Translations under genes and position numbers: made by a program
The notes under the pieces: generated by a model
The model's database searches: none
Told to the model about the DNA's origin: nothing
Seen by the model: the letters and a program-made list of their open reading frames with translations, nothing else
Assembly (NCBI GenBank): GCA_023390115.1
Contig: JAEWDM010000006.1
Coordinates: 66,591 to 130,590, forward strand
Direction of reading: 5' to 3'
DNA: 64,000 nucleotides
DNA from: Bacillota bacterium
GTDB taxonomy: Bacteria > Bacillota > Clostridia > Acetivibrionales > DSM-27016
Shown: positions 18,022 through 27,577 of the stretch, in pieces
How positions within the stretch are numbered: position 1 is the first letter of the stretch
Layout of the letters: each line of letters begins with the position of its first letter

Positions 18022-18391
18022 AAATGCCTTGAACAGGCTCAAGGAGGCAGTAGAGGAATTAAAAAAGGACACTGCCGGAGATATAGTGAGAGATGGAGTT
18101 ATCCAGAGATTTGAGTTTACCTATGAGCTTGCGTGGAAGGCCACGAAGGAATATCTTGAGGATGTCGGTATTGCGGATAAAAATTCTCCGAAAGCGGTTA
18201 TTAAAGAAGCATATGCACAGAGGCTCATTACGGAAGAAAAAAACTGGCTCCTTATGCTGAACGACAGAAATATGGCCTCGCATGTATATGAGGAAAAGAT
18301 GGCACAGGAAATATCGGATAGAATTATCAGCAGCTATGTAGGGGAATTTGATAAATTACTTGTGAGCCTAAAAAGTAATTTAACGCCTTAA
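17987..18391 (+). CDS. HEPN-domain protein (HI0074/HepT-like toxin)
   Basis: The product is 134 residues starting at ATG 17987 (after GAGGG), inside the end of the MNT gene. It is all-helical and matches the nucleotidyltransferase-substrate-binding / HepT family: NALNRLKEAVEE, QRFEFTYELAWKATKEYL and the RNase-type motif RNMASH (R-x4-H) near residue 102, followed by VYEE with the Tyr that MntA-type partners modify. Such proteins cleave RNA when not AMPylated. The stop overlaps by 4 nt the stop of the convergent membrane gene. Confidence 0.85.
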   Translation: MSRLEIKLGNFENALNRLKEAVEELKKDTAGDIVRDGVIQRFEFTYELAWKATKEYLEDVGIADKNSPKAVIKEAYAQRLITEEKNWLLMLNDRNMASHVYEEKMAQEISDRIISSYVGEFDKLLVSLKSNLTP

Positions 18392-19194
18392 TGCCCCATC
18401 CTGTTTTTGATGCTGTGCCGGAGCTTTTCCTTCTTTGAAGCAAGGGAGCTTTTTATTTCCTCCAGCATACTTCCGAACCTTCTGGACTTAAGGCTGGGGA
18501 AGGCATTTATAAGCCTTGAATGTGAAATATTTCTTCTGCCCAGGAGCTCCTCATACCTGCTTTTAAGCTCAAGGACGGCGGCCTCCAGCTCGGCGGTTTT
18601 CTCCGAGGTTGATTCCTTGAGGCGTTTTAAGCTTTCTTTAATTTCTGAGGAGATATAATGAAGCTGCTTGAGCTTTAAATTCAGTCCCACTACCGAAGTC
18701 ACGGAAAAGGCCGCGTCCGCCGCAAAGTATGCCGACAGCGATGCTATTAATATAGCGTCGTATTCTGGAGCAATGCTGCCTATAAGCATTTCAATCCTCG
18801 GGTGCAGAAAATGAAGGGTAACAACCGATAGGATTCCCCACATCAGGGAATTTGAAAGGCATATCCTTCCTCTCAGGTTAAAAGCCTTATGACTGTAATC
18901 CCACCATGTATGATTAAAGATTTTTTCCAGTGCAAAGCCTGTGATATACTCAAGAGCTGAGGCAAGCACTATGCTTCCTATGAAAAGCAGGGAGAGGTTT
19001 TGCTTTATGGGGGTAAGCACCGCTATCAAAATCAGAAATCCAAAGCCGTATACAGGGCAGAAAGGACCGTTTAAGAAGCCCCTGTTTACAAATCTTTTCT
19101 CCAGAATTGATACATATATTGTTTCAATACACCAGCCTGCAAGCGCATAAAATACAAAATAAAAGAATACATCTCTAAAATCCGCCACTCGCAT
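18388..19194 (-). CDS. CmpB-like (putative ABC-transporter type IV) membrane protein
   Basis: The product is 268 residues. The N-terminal half has about five transmembrane segments and the family block GWCIETIYVSILEKRFVNRG followed by FLNGPFCPVYGFG, and later EYITGFALEKIF and HTWWDYS. The C-terminal 100 residues are a charged coiled coil (SSEIKESLKRLKEST..). The family is named for a transporter link but its role is not established. ATG 19194 is chosen because GGAGG stands just before it, though the gap is only two bases; a TTG at 19218 lacks a site. Confidence 0.78.
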   Translation of the reverse strand: MRVADFRDVFFYFVFYALAGWCIETIYVSILEKRFVNRGFLNGPFCPVYGFGFLILIAVLTPIKQNLSLLFIGSIVLASALEYITGFALEKIFNHTWWDYSHKAFNLRGRICLSNSLMWGILSVVTLHFLHPRIEMLIGSIAPEYDAILIASLSAYFAADAAFSVTSVVGLNLKLKQLHYISSEIKESLKRLKESTSEKTAELEAAVLELKSRYEELLGRRNISHSRLINAFPSLKSRRFGSMLEEIKSSLASKKEKLRHSIKNRMGH

Positions 19195-19294
19195 ATCCTC
19201 CAAAAAAAGAAAAATCAATAACCTATATATTCGACAAAATAGGCGATTTTCCTCCGGAAGCAGCAGGACTATATTAAAGATTTATTTATATGAC

Positions 19295-19738
19295 CTATAC
19301 TATGCATATTATTCCCAGTATAATCAATGCCGCGCCTATAATTCTTTCAAGAGTGATCTGCTCGCCCATGAACAGCACCGAGCAGATTATTGTGACAAGG
19401 GGAGAGCTCGACATGATGATTGTAACGAGAGATACGTCTCCTTTTTTTATGGCGGCGTAATAGGCAAGGTCTCCCACCAGTGTGGCAAGTATGGCTTCAA
19501 TGGCTATAAGAATCCATGAGTTAAAGGGTATGTCCTTTATGGATGACATGGTTCCGTCTATGATTACCCAGCCTATAATAAGCCCTGCGGCAAACATTGT
19601 TCTTAAAGCGAGCCCTGCAAGAGGAGTTGCGTTGCTTAAGCCTATTTTGGCAAAAATAGGGGCTATACCCCAGCATACCATGCCTGCGAGTGCGAGCAAA
19701 ATTACCATTTTGTTTTTCCCCCCCGAAGCTTTTTTCAT
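19295..19738 (-). CDS. Half-size EamA-family transporter
   Basis: The 147-residue product has five hydrophobic segments and a single EamA domain: MVCWGIAPIFAKIGL at the N-terminus and GAALIILGIICIV at the end. Full-length DMT transporters have two EamA repeats (about 300 residues); a single-repeat protein would work as a dimer, as in known small forms. No second half is adjacent. Substrate unknown. The start at 19738 (MKKASG) follows AAGGA. Confidence 0.8.
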   Translation of the reverse strand: MKKASGGKNKMVILLALAGMVCWGIAPIFAKIGLSNATPLAGLALRTMFAAGLIIGWVIIDGTMSSIKDIPFNSWILIAIEAILATLVGDLAYYAAIKKGDVSLVTIIMSSSPLVTIICSVLFMGEQITLERIIGAALIILGIICIV

Positions 19739-19915
19739 AAACACGTATCCTTAGAACCTAATACCCATATTGACAAAATATGTTTTTAAGAGCATTTTAT
19801 TACTGTAAAATATTATTTTGTGTAATTTATTTTAAAATACAGATAATAAGCTGTGAGTATTTTTATTTTACTTAATGAAGATGCTGCTTAAGTCACAACG
19901 AATTGGTGGAGGAAA

Positions 19916-20860
19916 ATGCTTAATTTGAAAAAGATAGTTTGCTTAGTGGTTGCAGGACTTGTTTTCATGGCTTCCTTCGGAAGCGTATATGCGGAATCGG
20001 CTCTTGGAGGCGAAGAAGCCGGCAGGGAGTTTTCGGGTATACATGCTGACAATGAAGAGCTTGAGCTTTACGGCAATGAAGAGCCTCCGGCCAAATCCGG
20101 AGCTGTGAAGAGAGTCCCATGGGAGGATGACATACAGTTTGTTAAAGCCTGTGAGGATAACACTACCACCGTAATGCTGGCCGCATACAGGACCGTGCTT
20201 AAGGATCCTCTTCCGGGGGAAGAGGAGAATGTGCATTTAGCTGCCAGAATGCTTGCGGGCATGGTCATAAAGTCGGGAGAGAGCTTTTCCCAGAATGGGG
20301 CCATAGGACCGTATGTAGAATCGAGAGGATTCCGGAAGGGTCCCACATATGTAGGCTCCCGGCTTACAACGACAATAGGCGGAGGCGTATGCAAAATCGC
20401 CTCCACCCTTTACAATGTAACTATCTTAAGCAATCTTGAGGTTGTTGAAAGGTACTGTCACAGCATGCCTGTGCCATATGTGCCCTATGGACAGGATGCG
20501 ACGGTGTCATACGGAAGCCGGGATTTTAAATTCAGGAACAACACCTCGGGGCCCTTGCTAATATGGGCCCAAGGGATAGATAATATACTGTATATAGCAT
20601 TTTACGGGCAAAAAGAGTCACCGCTTGTAAAATGGCACCATCAAACACTGGAGGTACAAAAGGCGCCCAAAATATACCGCACAAATTCTGAGCTTGATGC
20701 CGGTACTGAGAAGGTGGCTGTGGAAGGAATGGACGGGGCAACGGTTAAGTCATGGGTTACGATAGTAGCGGATGACGGCACCGAAACAACAAGAAATCTC
20801 GGCATAAGCTACTACAAGCCAATGCCATATATTATAGAGAGGAATATAAAAGCACCGTAA
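19916..20860 (+). CDS. VanW family protein, secreted
   Basis: The product is 314 residues. Signal peptide: KKIVCLVVAGLVFMASFGSVYAES, with cleavage likely after VYA. The VanW domain (about 105-240) shows GESFSQNGAIGPYVESRGF, a GGGVCKIASTLYNV segment with the conserved Cys, and HSMPVPYVPYGQDATVSYG. VanW proteins are linked to the cell surface in Gram-positive bacteria, and their biochemical role is unsettled. No vancomycin-resistance genes are near, so the name should not be read as resistance. GGTGGAGG precedes the ATG. Confidence 0.88.
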   Translation: MLNLKKIVCLVVAGLVFMASFGSVYAESALGGEEAGREFSGIHADNEELELYGNEEPPAKSGAVKRVPWEDDIQFVKACEDNTTTVMLAAYRTVLKDPLPGEEENVHLAARMLAGMVIKSGESFSQNGAIGPYVESRGFRKGPTYVGSRLTTTIGGGVCKIASTLYNVTILSNLEVVERYCHSMPVPYVPYGQDATVSYGSRDFKFRNNTSGPLLIWAQGIDNILYIAFYGQKESPLVKWHHQTLEVQKAPKIYRTNSELDAGTEKVAVEGMDGATVKSWVTIVADDGTETTRNLGISYYKPMPYIIERNIKAP

Positions 20861-20924
20861 AGGCATAAAATTCTTTGTCAGCTAATATTATTTGTGGTAT
20901 ATGAAACTCTCCCGGAGATTATCT

Positions 20925-22151
20925 ATGCCGCAAAAAAACTCGTATTTTAAAATATTGAAGGGCAACAGGTCATTTTCGCTATTCCTTGCAGGGCAGGGGA
21001 TATCAAGCTTTGGGGACGCCTTTCAGTTGATAGCGGTGACCTCGCTGCTGTTTACTATGACGGGCTCAGGAATGTCCGCCGCATTCGGAGTAATTTGCGC
21101 GCCCATACCTGCCATACTTTTATCCCCTGTAGCCGGAAGCCTGGGGGATCGGTTCAGTCCCAAAGGCATGCTTATATTGCTGGATTTTCTGAGAGCGGCA
21201 GTCGCCATATTTTTTATTTTCAGAGCAAATGTTTTTGCAATTTATACCGTTCTTTTATTGCTGTCAATACTGAATGTGCTTTATAATCCCCCCTCAAAAA
21301 GGCTGATTGTGGGAATTCTGGACAGAAGGGACATCATGCTGGGAAACTCATTACTCAGCGGAGCCGGGGGGATTTCATATCTGGCGGGACCGGTTCTTGC
21401 GGGGTATCTGGTGGAGGCAGCGGGGACGGAAGCAGCCTTTATTATAAATGCGGCATCCTTTATATTCTGTGCATTTATGACAATGCTGATAAAAAAAAGC
21501 TCAATAAAAGCAAAGGCTCCGTCATATGGGAGGATAAAAAGAGAAAGCATCGGCGAGGGGATATTCCGGGGCTTCACGTATTTGAATTCCTCCGCCTCTA
21601 TCAAAAAAATAATAGTAACCTGCACAGTTATGAGCTTCGGAATTGCCTCGGTAAACACTGCATTCTACCCCTTTGCCTTTGATGTGCTTAAGGTGACTCC
21701 CAAGGGATGGGGCCTTATGCTTTCTGTCTTCTATGGAACAAGTCTTACGGGAATGCTCATAGCCGTTCTGTTTAACAAAAGAATCCAGGGCTCAATATAC
21801 AAATTCGTGCATATTTTTCTTTTTATTATATCACTGGTCTGGTTTTGCTACGGAGCTGCGGGGAGTATGGCCGCCGTGCTTCTCCTTCAGCTTGTTGAGG
21901 GAACAGTCACTGCGGTATGCAGTATAGCACTTTCGGCACAGCTTCAGCTTTCTTCCGAAAAAAGCTTTGTAGGAAGGGCGGCAGCAGCAAATGAACTTCT
22001 TAGCAATGGGGGAAAGCTGCTGGGGATCGCCGTCAGCTACTCGGTTATGATGCTTTATCCTCCTCAGGCAGCCTTTACGGTAAATTCATTAATTCTTGCC
22101 GCATTTATAATCTACAGGTGGACATATTCCGGTCTGCAAACACATGTTTGA
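20925..22151 (+). CDS. MFS transporter (MFS_3-type)
   Basis: The product is 408 residues with about 12 membrane helices. It begins RSFSLFLAGQGISSFGDAFQLIAV and has the MFS loop GSLGDRFSPKGMLILLD after helix 2. It resembles the multidrug/macrolide-type MFS_3 branch; substrate cannot be read from sequence. The start at 20925 (MPQKNS) has GGAG 7 nt upstream; in-frame ATGs at 20892 and 20901 are weaker. It ends at the uvrB promoter. Confidence 0.82.
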   Translation: MPQKNSYFKILKGNRSFSLFLAGQGISSFGDAFQLIAVTSLLFTMTGSGMSAAFGVICAPIPAILLSPVAGSLGDRFSPKGMLILLDFLRAAVAIFFIFRANVFAIYTVLLLLSILNVLYNPPSKRLIVGILDRRDIMLGNSLLSGAGGISYLAGPVLAGYLVEAAGTEAAFIINAASFIFCAFMTMLIKKSSIKAKAPSYGRIKRESIGEGIFRGFTYLNSSASIKKIIVTCTVMSFGIASVNTAFYPFAFDVLKVTPKGWGLMLSVFYGTSLTGMLIAVLFNKRIQGSIYKFVHIFLFIISLVWFCYGAAGSMAAVLLLQLVEGTVTAVCSIALSAQLQLSSEKSFVGRAAAANELLSNGGKLLGIAVSYSVMMLYPPQAAFTVNSLILAAFIIYRWTYSGLQTHV

Positions 22152-22175
22152 ATATTTTTTTTGTTATGATATAAT
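22148..22175 (+). promoter_or_regulatory. Sigma-A-type promoter for uvrB
   Basis: TTGAAT (22148-22153), a 16-bp spacer and TATAAT (22170-22175) overlap the last codon of the MFS gene, 70 bp before uvrB. No obvious LexA box was noticed. Confidence 0.65.
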
Positions 22176-22245
22176 AATTTTGTTATACTTAAAGATTGCA
22201 TATGAAATATACCTTAAAGATAAATTTTTGTTTAGGAGATTATTT

Positions 22246-24225
22246 ATGCCGGATTTTAAAGTTGTTTCAGATTACATACCCTGGGGAGACCAGCCTAAGG
22301 CAATAGGCCGGCTGGCGTCAGGCATAAACAGGGGATTCCGGGGGCAGACTCTGCTTGGAGTTACGGGCTCCGGAAAAACCTTTACTATGGCTAATGTTAT
22401 TTGCGAGGTGCAAAAGCCCACCCTGGTAATTGCACATAATAAGACTCTGGCTGCTCAATTGTACGGCGAGTTTAAGGAGTTTTTCCCCAATAACTCTGTT
22501 GAGTATTTTGTGAGCTATTATGATTATTATCAGCCGGAGGCATATATTCCGGCAACAGACACATACATAGAAAAGGACTCTTCCATAAATGACGAGATAG
22601 ATAAGCTGAGGCATTCTGCAACGGCCGCATTATTTGAAAGAAGAGATGTTATAATTGTAGCCAGTGTTTCATGCATATACGGACTGGGAGACCCCCACGA
22701 CTATACCGAGCTTATGCTTTCCTTAAGGCCGGGAATGCGCAAGGACAGGGATGATATAATCAGGAAGCTGGTTGAAATACAATATGAGAGGAATGAGATA
22801 GATTTTAAAAGGGGGAAATTCAGAGCAAGGGGAGATGTGCTGGAAATATTCCCCGCGTATTCCTCAGAGAAGGTACTCAGGGTTGAATTTTTCGGAGATG
22901 AGGTTGAAAAAATAACGGAGGTCGATTCTCTTACGGGAGAAATTCTGGGGACAAGATCTCATATAGCGGTATTTCCGGCCTCCCACTATGCCACAACCAG
23001 AAAAAAGATGGAGAGGGCAATAAGCACAATTGAGGAGGAGCTTGAATACAGGCTTGAGGAGCTTAAAATGGGTGGCAAGCTTCTGGAGGCCCAGAGACTT
23101 GAGCAGAGAGTAAGGTATGACATTGAAATGATGGAGGAAATAGGCTTCTGTCAGGGGATAGAAAATTATTCACGCCATATAAGCGGCAGAGAGCCGGGGA
23201 GCGCTCCTTACACTCTTTTAGATTATTTTCCCGACGATTACCTCCTTATAATAGACGAATCCCATGTATCGGTTCCGCAGATAGGTGCAATGTACAACGG
23301 CGACAGATCCAGAAAGGAGTCTCTTATAGAATTCGGCTTCAGGCTGCCGTCGGCGTTTGACAACAGGCCGCTTAAATTTGAAGAGTTTGAGGAAAGAGTT
23401 AATCAGACGGTTTTTGTAAGTGCTACTCCGGCGCAGTACGAAAGAAATCATTCCCAGCAGATAGTAGAGCAGATAATAAGGCCTACGGGTCTTGTAGATC
23501 CAGACATAATAGTGAGGCCCGTAAAGGGACAGATTGATGATCTTATAGGAGAAATAAGCGAAACCATTGGAAAGAATGAACGAATATTGGTTACAACCCT
23601 TACAAAAAAAATGGCCGAGGACTTGACGGATTACCTCAAGGAGCTGGATTTCAAGGTTGAGTACCTGCATTCGGATGTTAAGACCCTTGAGCGGGTGGAG
23701 ATTATAAGGAACCTTCGCCTTGGAGTATTCGATGTGCTTGTGGGCATAAATCTTTTGAGAGAGGGACTGGACATACCGGAGGTTTCGCTTGTAGCGATTC
23801 TGGATGCGGATAAGGAGGGCTTCCTGCGCTCCGAGACATCCCTTATACAGACGGTGGGAAGGGCGGCGAGAAATTCCGACGGAAGGGTAATAATGTATGC
23901 CGATTCGGTCACTCATTCCATGGAGAAGGCCATCAGTGAAACAAACAGGAGAAGAAAAATACAGATGGATTATAACCTTGAAAACGGCATTATCCCTAAA
24001 ACCATACAGAAGGGAGTAAGGGATACCATTGAGGCGACGAGGGTGGCCGAGGATATTGCCGAGTATTCGGCAGGCGGAGGCAGTGCTTCCAAAGACGCGG
24101 GCGAAATAGCCGGGCTTATTGACAGGCTTACGGAGGAGATGAAGACAGCAGCGGGGGATCTGCAGTTTGAGAGGGCTGCTGAGCTAAGGGACAGGATAAG
24201 CCGGTTGAAGGAAAATCTTAAGTAG
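22246..24225 (+). CDS. uvrB: Excinuclease ABC subunit B
   Basis: The product is 659 residues, the normal length. Motifs in order are LLGVTGSGKTFT (Walker A), the damage-probing beta-hairpin region SYYDYYQPEAYIP, LLIIDESHVS (DEAD-type motif), FVSATPAQYE, NLLREGLDIPEVSLV with DADKEGFLRS, QTVGRAARN, and a C-terminal UVR motif around FERAAELRDRISRL that contacts UvrC/UvrA. It verifies lesions in nucleotide excision repair. ATG 22246 follows TAGGAG by 7 nt; the frame is open further upstream to 22144 without a site. uvrA and uvrC are not next to it. Confidence 0.97.
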   Translation: MPDFKVVSDYIPWGDQPKAIGRLASGINRGFRGQTLLGVTGSGKTFTMANVICEVQKPTLVIAHNKTLAAQLYGEFKEFFPNNSVEYFVSYYDYYQPEAYIPATDTYIEKDSSINDEIDKLRHSATAALFERRDVIIVASVSCIYGLGDPHDYTELMLSLRPGMRKDRDDIIRKLVEIQYERNEIDFKRGKFRARGDVLEIFPAYSSEKVLRVEFFGDEVEKITEVDSLTGEILGTRSHIAVFPASHYATTRKKMERAISTIEEELEYRLEELKMGGKLLEAQRLEQRVRYDIEMMEEIGFCQGIENYSRHISGREPGSAPYTLLDYFPDDYLLIIDESHVSVPQIGAMYNGDRSRKESLIEFGFRLPSAFDNRPLKFEEFEERVNQTVFVSATPAQYERNHSQQIVEQIIRPTGLVDPDIIVRPVKGQIDDLIGEISETIGKNERILVTTLTKKMAEDLTDYLKELDFKVEYLHSDVKTLERVEIIRNLRLGVFDVLVGINLLREGLDIPEVSLVAILDADKEGFLRSETSLIQTVGRAARNSDGRVIMYADSVTHSMEKAISETNRRRKIQMDYNLENGIIPKTIQKGVRDTIEATRVAEDIAEYSAGGGSASKDAGEIAGLIDRLTEEMKTAAGDLQFERAAELRDRISRLKENLK

Positions 24226-24291
24226 TATATAATTGTTGCTGGTGCTGATGTGGTATTTTAATATAATACCTTAAGGAGGTTTGCGGCTTAA

Positions 24292-25158
24292 ATGTTGCTT
24301 GCGGATGATTGGAAGGACTATGAGCTTATAGATACGGGAGAGGGAGAAAAGCTTGAGAGATGGGGAAGTTACCTGCTAAGAAGGCCCGATCCTCAGGTTA
24401 TATGGCCTGCTGCCGACATTGAAGGCGCCGGATGGAGGAAGGCGGACGCCCGCTACCTAAGAAGCAGCAGCGGGGGAGGGCACTGGGAATACAGGACAAG
24501 GCTGCCCCGGCGCTGGAATATATCCTATGGCAATCTTAAGTTTTACATAGAGCCTACGGGCTTTAAGCATACCGGACTGTTCCCGGAGCAGGCGGTCAAC
24601 TGGAAATGGATGATGGAAAAGATACGCTCCTCAGGGGGGAAGGTAAGGGTTTTGAATCTTTTTGCCTATACGGGGGGCGCGACTGCCGCTGCGGCTTATG
24701 CAGGAGCAGAGGTTTGCCACGTTGACGCGTCTAAGGGAATGGTGTCTAAGGCAAAAGAAAATTTGCTGCTGTCGGGGCTTGGTGACAGGCCTGTCAGGTA
24801 TATTACCGATGATGCCGTCAAGTTTGTGGAGAGGGAAAAAAGAAGGGGGCACTGCTATGAGGCTGTAATCATGGACCCCCCGTCATATGGAAGAGGGCCG
24901 GGAGGAGAATTGTGGAAAATTGAGGACGAGCTTTACAGGTTGATTGAGCTGTGTGCCGGAGTGCTGTGCGCAAAGCCTCTTTTCTTTCTCATAAACTCCT
25001 ATACCACAGGTCTTGCGCCTGCGGTATTGAGCAATGTCCTTAAGCTTACTGTTGCCCGAAGGTTCGGAGGACGTATAGAAAGCGATGAGGTCGGGCTTCC
25101 TGTGGCTTCCGGCGGGCTTGTGCTTCCATGCGGTGCTTCGGGAAGATGGGAGGCATAA
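24292..25158 (+). CDS. Class I SAM-dependent methyltransferase (RlmK/RsmD-like fold)
   Basis: The 288-residue product has an N-terminal beta-rich part (about 1-100) and a Rossmann methyltransferase domain: VLNLFAYTGGATAAAA (SAM motif I), CHVDASKGMVSKAKENL and the MDPPSYGRGP motif typical of N/C-base rRNA methyltransferases. The layout is that of the SAM-dependent 23S rRNA (RlmI/RlmK-like) enzymes without the PUA domain. It is followed 6 bp later by a pseudouridine synthase gene, which supports an RNA-modification role. AAGGAGG precedes the start. Confidence 0.85.
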   Translation: MLLADDWKDYELIDTGEGEKLERWGSYLLRRPDPQVIWPAADIEGAGWRKADARYLRSSSGGGHWEYRTRLPRRWNISYGNLKFYIEPTGFKHTGLFPEQAVNWKWMMEKIRSSGGKVRVLNLFAYTGGATAAAAYAGAEVCHVDASKGMVSKAKENLLLSGLGDRPVRYITDDAVKFVEREKRRGHCYEAVIMDPPSYGRGPGGELWKIEDELYRLIELCAGVLCAKPLFFLINSYTTGLAPAVLSNVLKLTVARRFGGRIESDEVGLPVASGGLVLPCGASGRWEA

Positions 25159-25164
25159 AGCAAA

Positions 25165-25848
25165 ATGACAGGTAAAGCTCATGAAATCAGAATATTGTAT
25201 GAGGATAACCACCTTGTGGCAGCGGAGAAGCCTGTAAATGTGCTTTCTCAGAGCGACAGCACAGGCGATGCGGACATGCTTTCACTGCTTAAGGAGTACA
25301 TAAGAGTGAAGTACGGCAAGCCGGGAGATGTATATCTGGGGCTGGTGCACAGGCTGGACAGACCAGTAGGAGGGGCCATGGTGTTTGCAAGAACCTCTAA
25401 GGCCGCGTCCCGCCTGTCGGAGCAGATACGGTGCCGGGAGTTTAGAAAGACTTATATGGCGGTTGTGCACGGAGCGTTTTCCGACGGCACGGGAAGGCTG
25501 CGCCACTGGCTTAAGAAGGATGAAGCTACAAATACGGTAAGGGTGGTTTCACCTGAGACAGAAGGTGCTAAAGAGGCGGTTCTGGATTATTATGTTTTAG
25601 GCTCAAGGGACGGCTTGAGCCTTGTAAAGATAAATCTGCATACGGGGCGCTCCCATCAGATCAGGGTTCAGTTCTCTCAAGAAGGACATGCCCTGTTTGG
25701 AGACCAGAAATATGGAAGGGGCTTAAATAAGGCAGGGCAGCAAATTGCATTGTGGTCATTGGCTATTGAGCTTTTGCACCCCACCCTCAAAAAGCCTTTG
25801 GAGCTTAAATGTAATCCTCCTGATATATTTCCATGGAGCTTATTTTAA
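25165..25848 (+). CDS. RluA-family pseudouridine synthase
   Basis: The product is 227 residues and lacks an S4 domain. The catalytic block LVHRLDRPVGGAMVFA contains the essential Asp in HRLD. Further family features are FRKTYMAVVHG, INLHTGRSHQIRVQFS and LFGDQKYG. It isomerises uridine in rRNA or tRNA; the short form without S4 resembles RluA/TruC-type or Clostridial paralogs, and the target base cannot be given. It is probably in one operon with the preceding methyltransferase. Confidence 0.9.
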   Translation: MTGKAHEIRILYEDNHLVAAEKPVNVLSQSDSTGDADMLSLLKEYIRVKYGKPGDVYLGLVHRLDRPVGGAMVFARTSKAASRLSEQIRCREFRKTYMAVVHGAFSDGTGRLRHWLKKDEATNTVRVVSPETEGAKEAVLDYYVLGSRDGLSLVKINLHTGRSHQIRVQFSQEGHALFGDQKYGRGLNKAGQQIALWSLAIELLHPTLKKPLELKCNPPDIFPWSLF

Positions 25849-25986
25849 GAATAATTTACATTTTCCGAGTTATTTTTCACAATAAACTCTAAAAAATTTT
25901 GCTAAATATGCATATATAATTTATAGTTCCGGTGTAATAGAATAGTAAAAGACAGGGATTAGCATATAATTTATGGGGTCAACTTT

Positions 25987-27297
25987 ATGGGTGTGAGGAA
26001 TGTTTTCAGAAGGATATATTTTAGAGAATCCCGATTGTCCAAAAAGGACTATTACACAAGCAGAGGCCTTTTTATCTTTGAGGGCTGTTCAGCCGCCGCC
26101 ATTCTCTCACTGACAAGCGGAGCATTTCTGGCAGGCTATGCCCAGTACCTCGGTGCAAGTGATCAGCTCAACGGCATAATAGCTGCAATCCCTACTCTGG
26201 CAGGAGTAATTCAACTGCTGTCCCCCATTCTGCTTGAAAAAATGGCTAAAAGAAAGCTTCTTGTATCCGCTCTTTGCCTCGCTTTCAGATTAATGCTGGG
26301 CGCTATGGTGTTTATTCCTCTTATTGTTCAAAACAGGCTTCCAAGGACTGTCTTGCTTATTACAATGTATCTGTCTGCATACTTGATGTCGTCGTTTATT
26401 ACTCCGGCGGCAAGCAACTGGATTATAAGCCTGACGCCCTCCCGTATAAGGGGAAAGTATTTCGGAAGAAAGGATTCCTATTCACTGGCGTTTGTTGCCG
26501 TCGTTACATTGGTAATGGGAAAGGTGCTGGATATATTTAAGCATGGCGGCAACCCATATATGGGATTTGTTTGTGTTTTTACCGTGGTAACTGTTCTGGC
26601 TCTGGTAAACTTCTTTTTTTTGTCCTCTATAAAGGAGCCTCCGGTGGTTGCCAATGATGTGCCGCAGGATATAAAACGCGTACTGACGGAGCCTTTGAAG
26701 GACCGCAAGTTCAGAAAGGTTGTAATACTGAGCATACTGTGGAATATAGGCTTGCAAATAGGAGGGCCCTTTTTTGGGGTATATCTGGTGACAGGGCTTA
26801 AGCTGCAATATACGTATATTATGATATACACAATGATTTCCTCGGCAGCCAGCGTTTTAATGGTAAGAGTCTGGGGCAGGCTTGCGGATAAAAAATCATG
26901 GTCCTTTACAACCAAAATGTCTATAGGGCTTTTGGCAGTAACCCACAGCCTGTGGTTTTTTGTGAACACTGACACCGTTTACCTTCTTGTGCCTCTGCTT
27001 CATATCATGTCGGGAGCTGCCTGGGCGGGAATCAATATATCAATCTTTAATATACAGTTTAATTTTGCGCCTGAAAAGGGAAGGACTGTATACATAGGCT
27101 TCAATGCGGCACTGGGAGGGATTTTCGGATTTCTCACGGCATTTGTAGGGTCCTTCATTGTAGGGAGGCTGGAGGGGCATACCGCATCAATTCTGGGGTT
27201 TACCATAGGAAATATGCAGACGGTTTTCGGGCTTTCGGGGATTTTACTTTGTGTTTGTGCGGTGTTTATACATTATTGCATACCGGCACAAAAATAA
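25987..27297 (+). CDS. MFS transporter
   Basis: The product is 436 residues with about 12 transmembrane helices. It begins with a cytoplasmic stretch rich in Arg/Lys, then GLFIFEGCSAAAILSLTSG. The loop SLTPSRIRGKYFGRKDSYS is typical of a Clostridial MFS group that often adjoins carbohydrate genes. Together with the glycosidase gene 400 bp downstream this makes a sugar or oligosaccharide substrate plausible, but nothing in the sequence fixes it. Confidence 0.8.
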   Translation: MGVRNVFRRIYFRESRLSKKDYYTSRGLFIFEGCSAAAILSLTSGAFLAGYAQYLGASDQLNGIIAAIPTLAGVIQLLSPILLEKMAKRKLLVSALCLAFRLMLGAMVFIPLIVQNRLPRTVLLITMYLSAYLMSSFITPAASNWIISLTPSRIRGKYFGRKDSYSLAFVAVVTLVMGKVLDIFKHGGNPYMGFVCVFTVVTVLALVNFFFLSSIKEPPVVANDVPQDIKRVLTEPLKDRKFRKVVILSILWNIGLQIGGPFFGVYLVTGLKLQYTYIMIYTMISSAASVLMVRVWGRLADKKSWSFTTKMSIGLLAVTHSLWFFVNTDTVYLLVPLLHIMSGAAWAGINISIFNIQFNFAPEKGRTVYIGFNAALGGIFGFLTAFVGSFIVGRLEGHTASILGFTIGNMQTVFGLSGILLCVCAVFIHYCIPAQK

Positions 27298-27316
27298 AAG
27301 CTTGCAGAACATATGT

Positions 27317-27345
27317 TTGATTTTTTCTGTTGGCTGTGGTAAAAT
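27317..27345 (+). promoter_or_regulatory. Sigma-A-type promoter for the small WYL-like gene
   Basis: TTGATT (27317-27322), a 17-bp spacer and TAAAAT (27340-27345) lie 19 bp upstream of the start, with GAGGGTGAT between. Confidence 0.65.
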
Positions 27346-27364
27346 TTTATTGAGGGTGATTTAT

Positions 27365-27577
27365 ATGATTGATAAAATTTTACGCGACTCCTTAATGCGT
27401 GGCTGGATTGTGACAATTATATATTATAAGGGCGGGCAAATAACAAAAAGAAACATAGAGGTAAAGGCTGTTTCAGAGGATAGGGTTATAGCTTACTGCC
27501 ATTTAAGAGAGGGCATAAGAATGTTTTCGCTCAAGAACATTTTTGCAGCGGATTACTGCAGGAAAATGGCTAATTAA
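27365..27577 (+). CDS. Small conserved-looking protein, WYL-like
   Basis: The product is 70 residues. The pattern IIYYKGGQITKRNIEVKAV, VIAYCHLREGIRMFSLKNI resembles the core of a WYL-type ligand-binding domain: a small beta barrel with an Arg-x-Phe strand and a final helix start (RMFSLKNIFAA). No helix-turn-helix is attached. GAGGGTGATTT precedes ATG 27365. It could be a small sensor or accessory protein; the family call is tentative. Confidence 0.6.
   Translation: MIDKILRDSLMRGWIVTIIYYKGGQITKRNIEVKAVSEDRVIAYCHLREGIRMFSLKNIFAADYCRKMAN

Noticed and set aside
19916..20860. VanW as a vancomycin-resistance gene
   Set aside because: No vanA/H/X/S/R-type genes nearby; VanW-domain proteins are common in Gram-positives without resistance.
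23218..23916. 232-residue minus-strand open frame inside uvrB
   Set aside because: Antisense shadow of strongly conserved uvrB motifs; composition is Tyr/Arg-rich and not protein-like.
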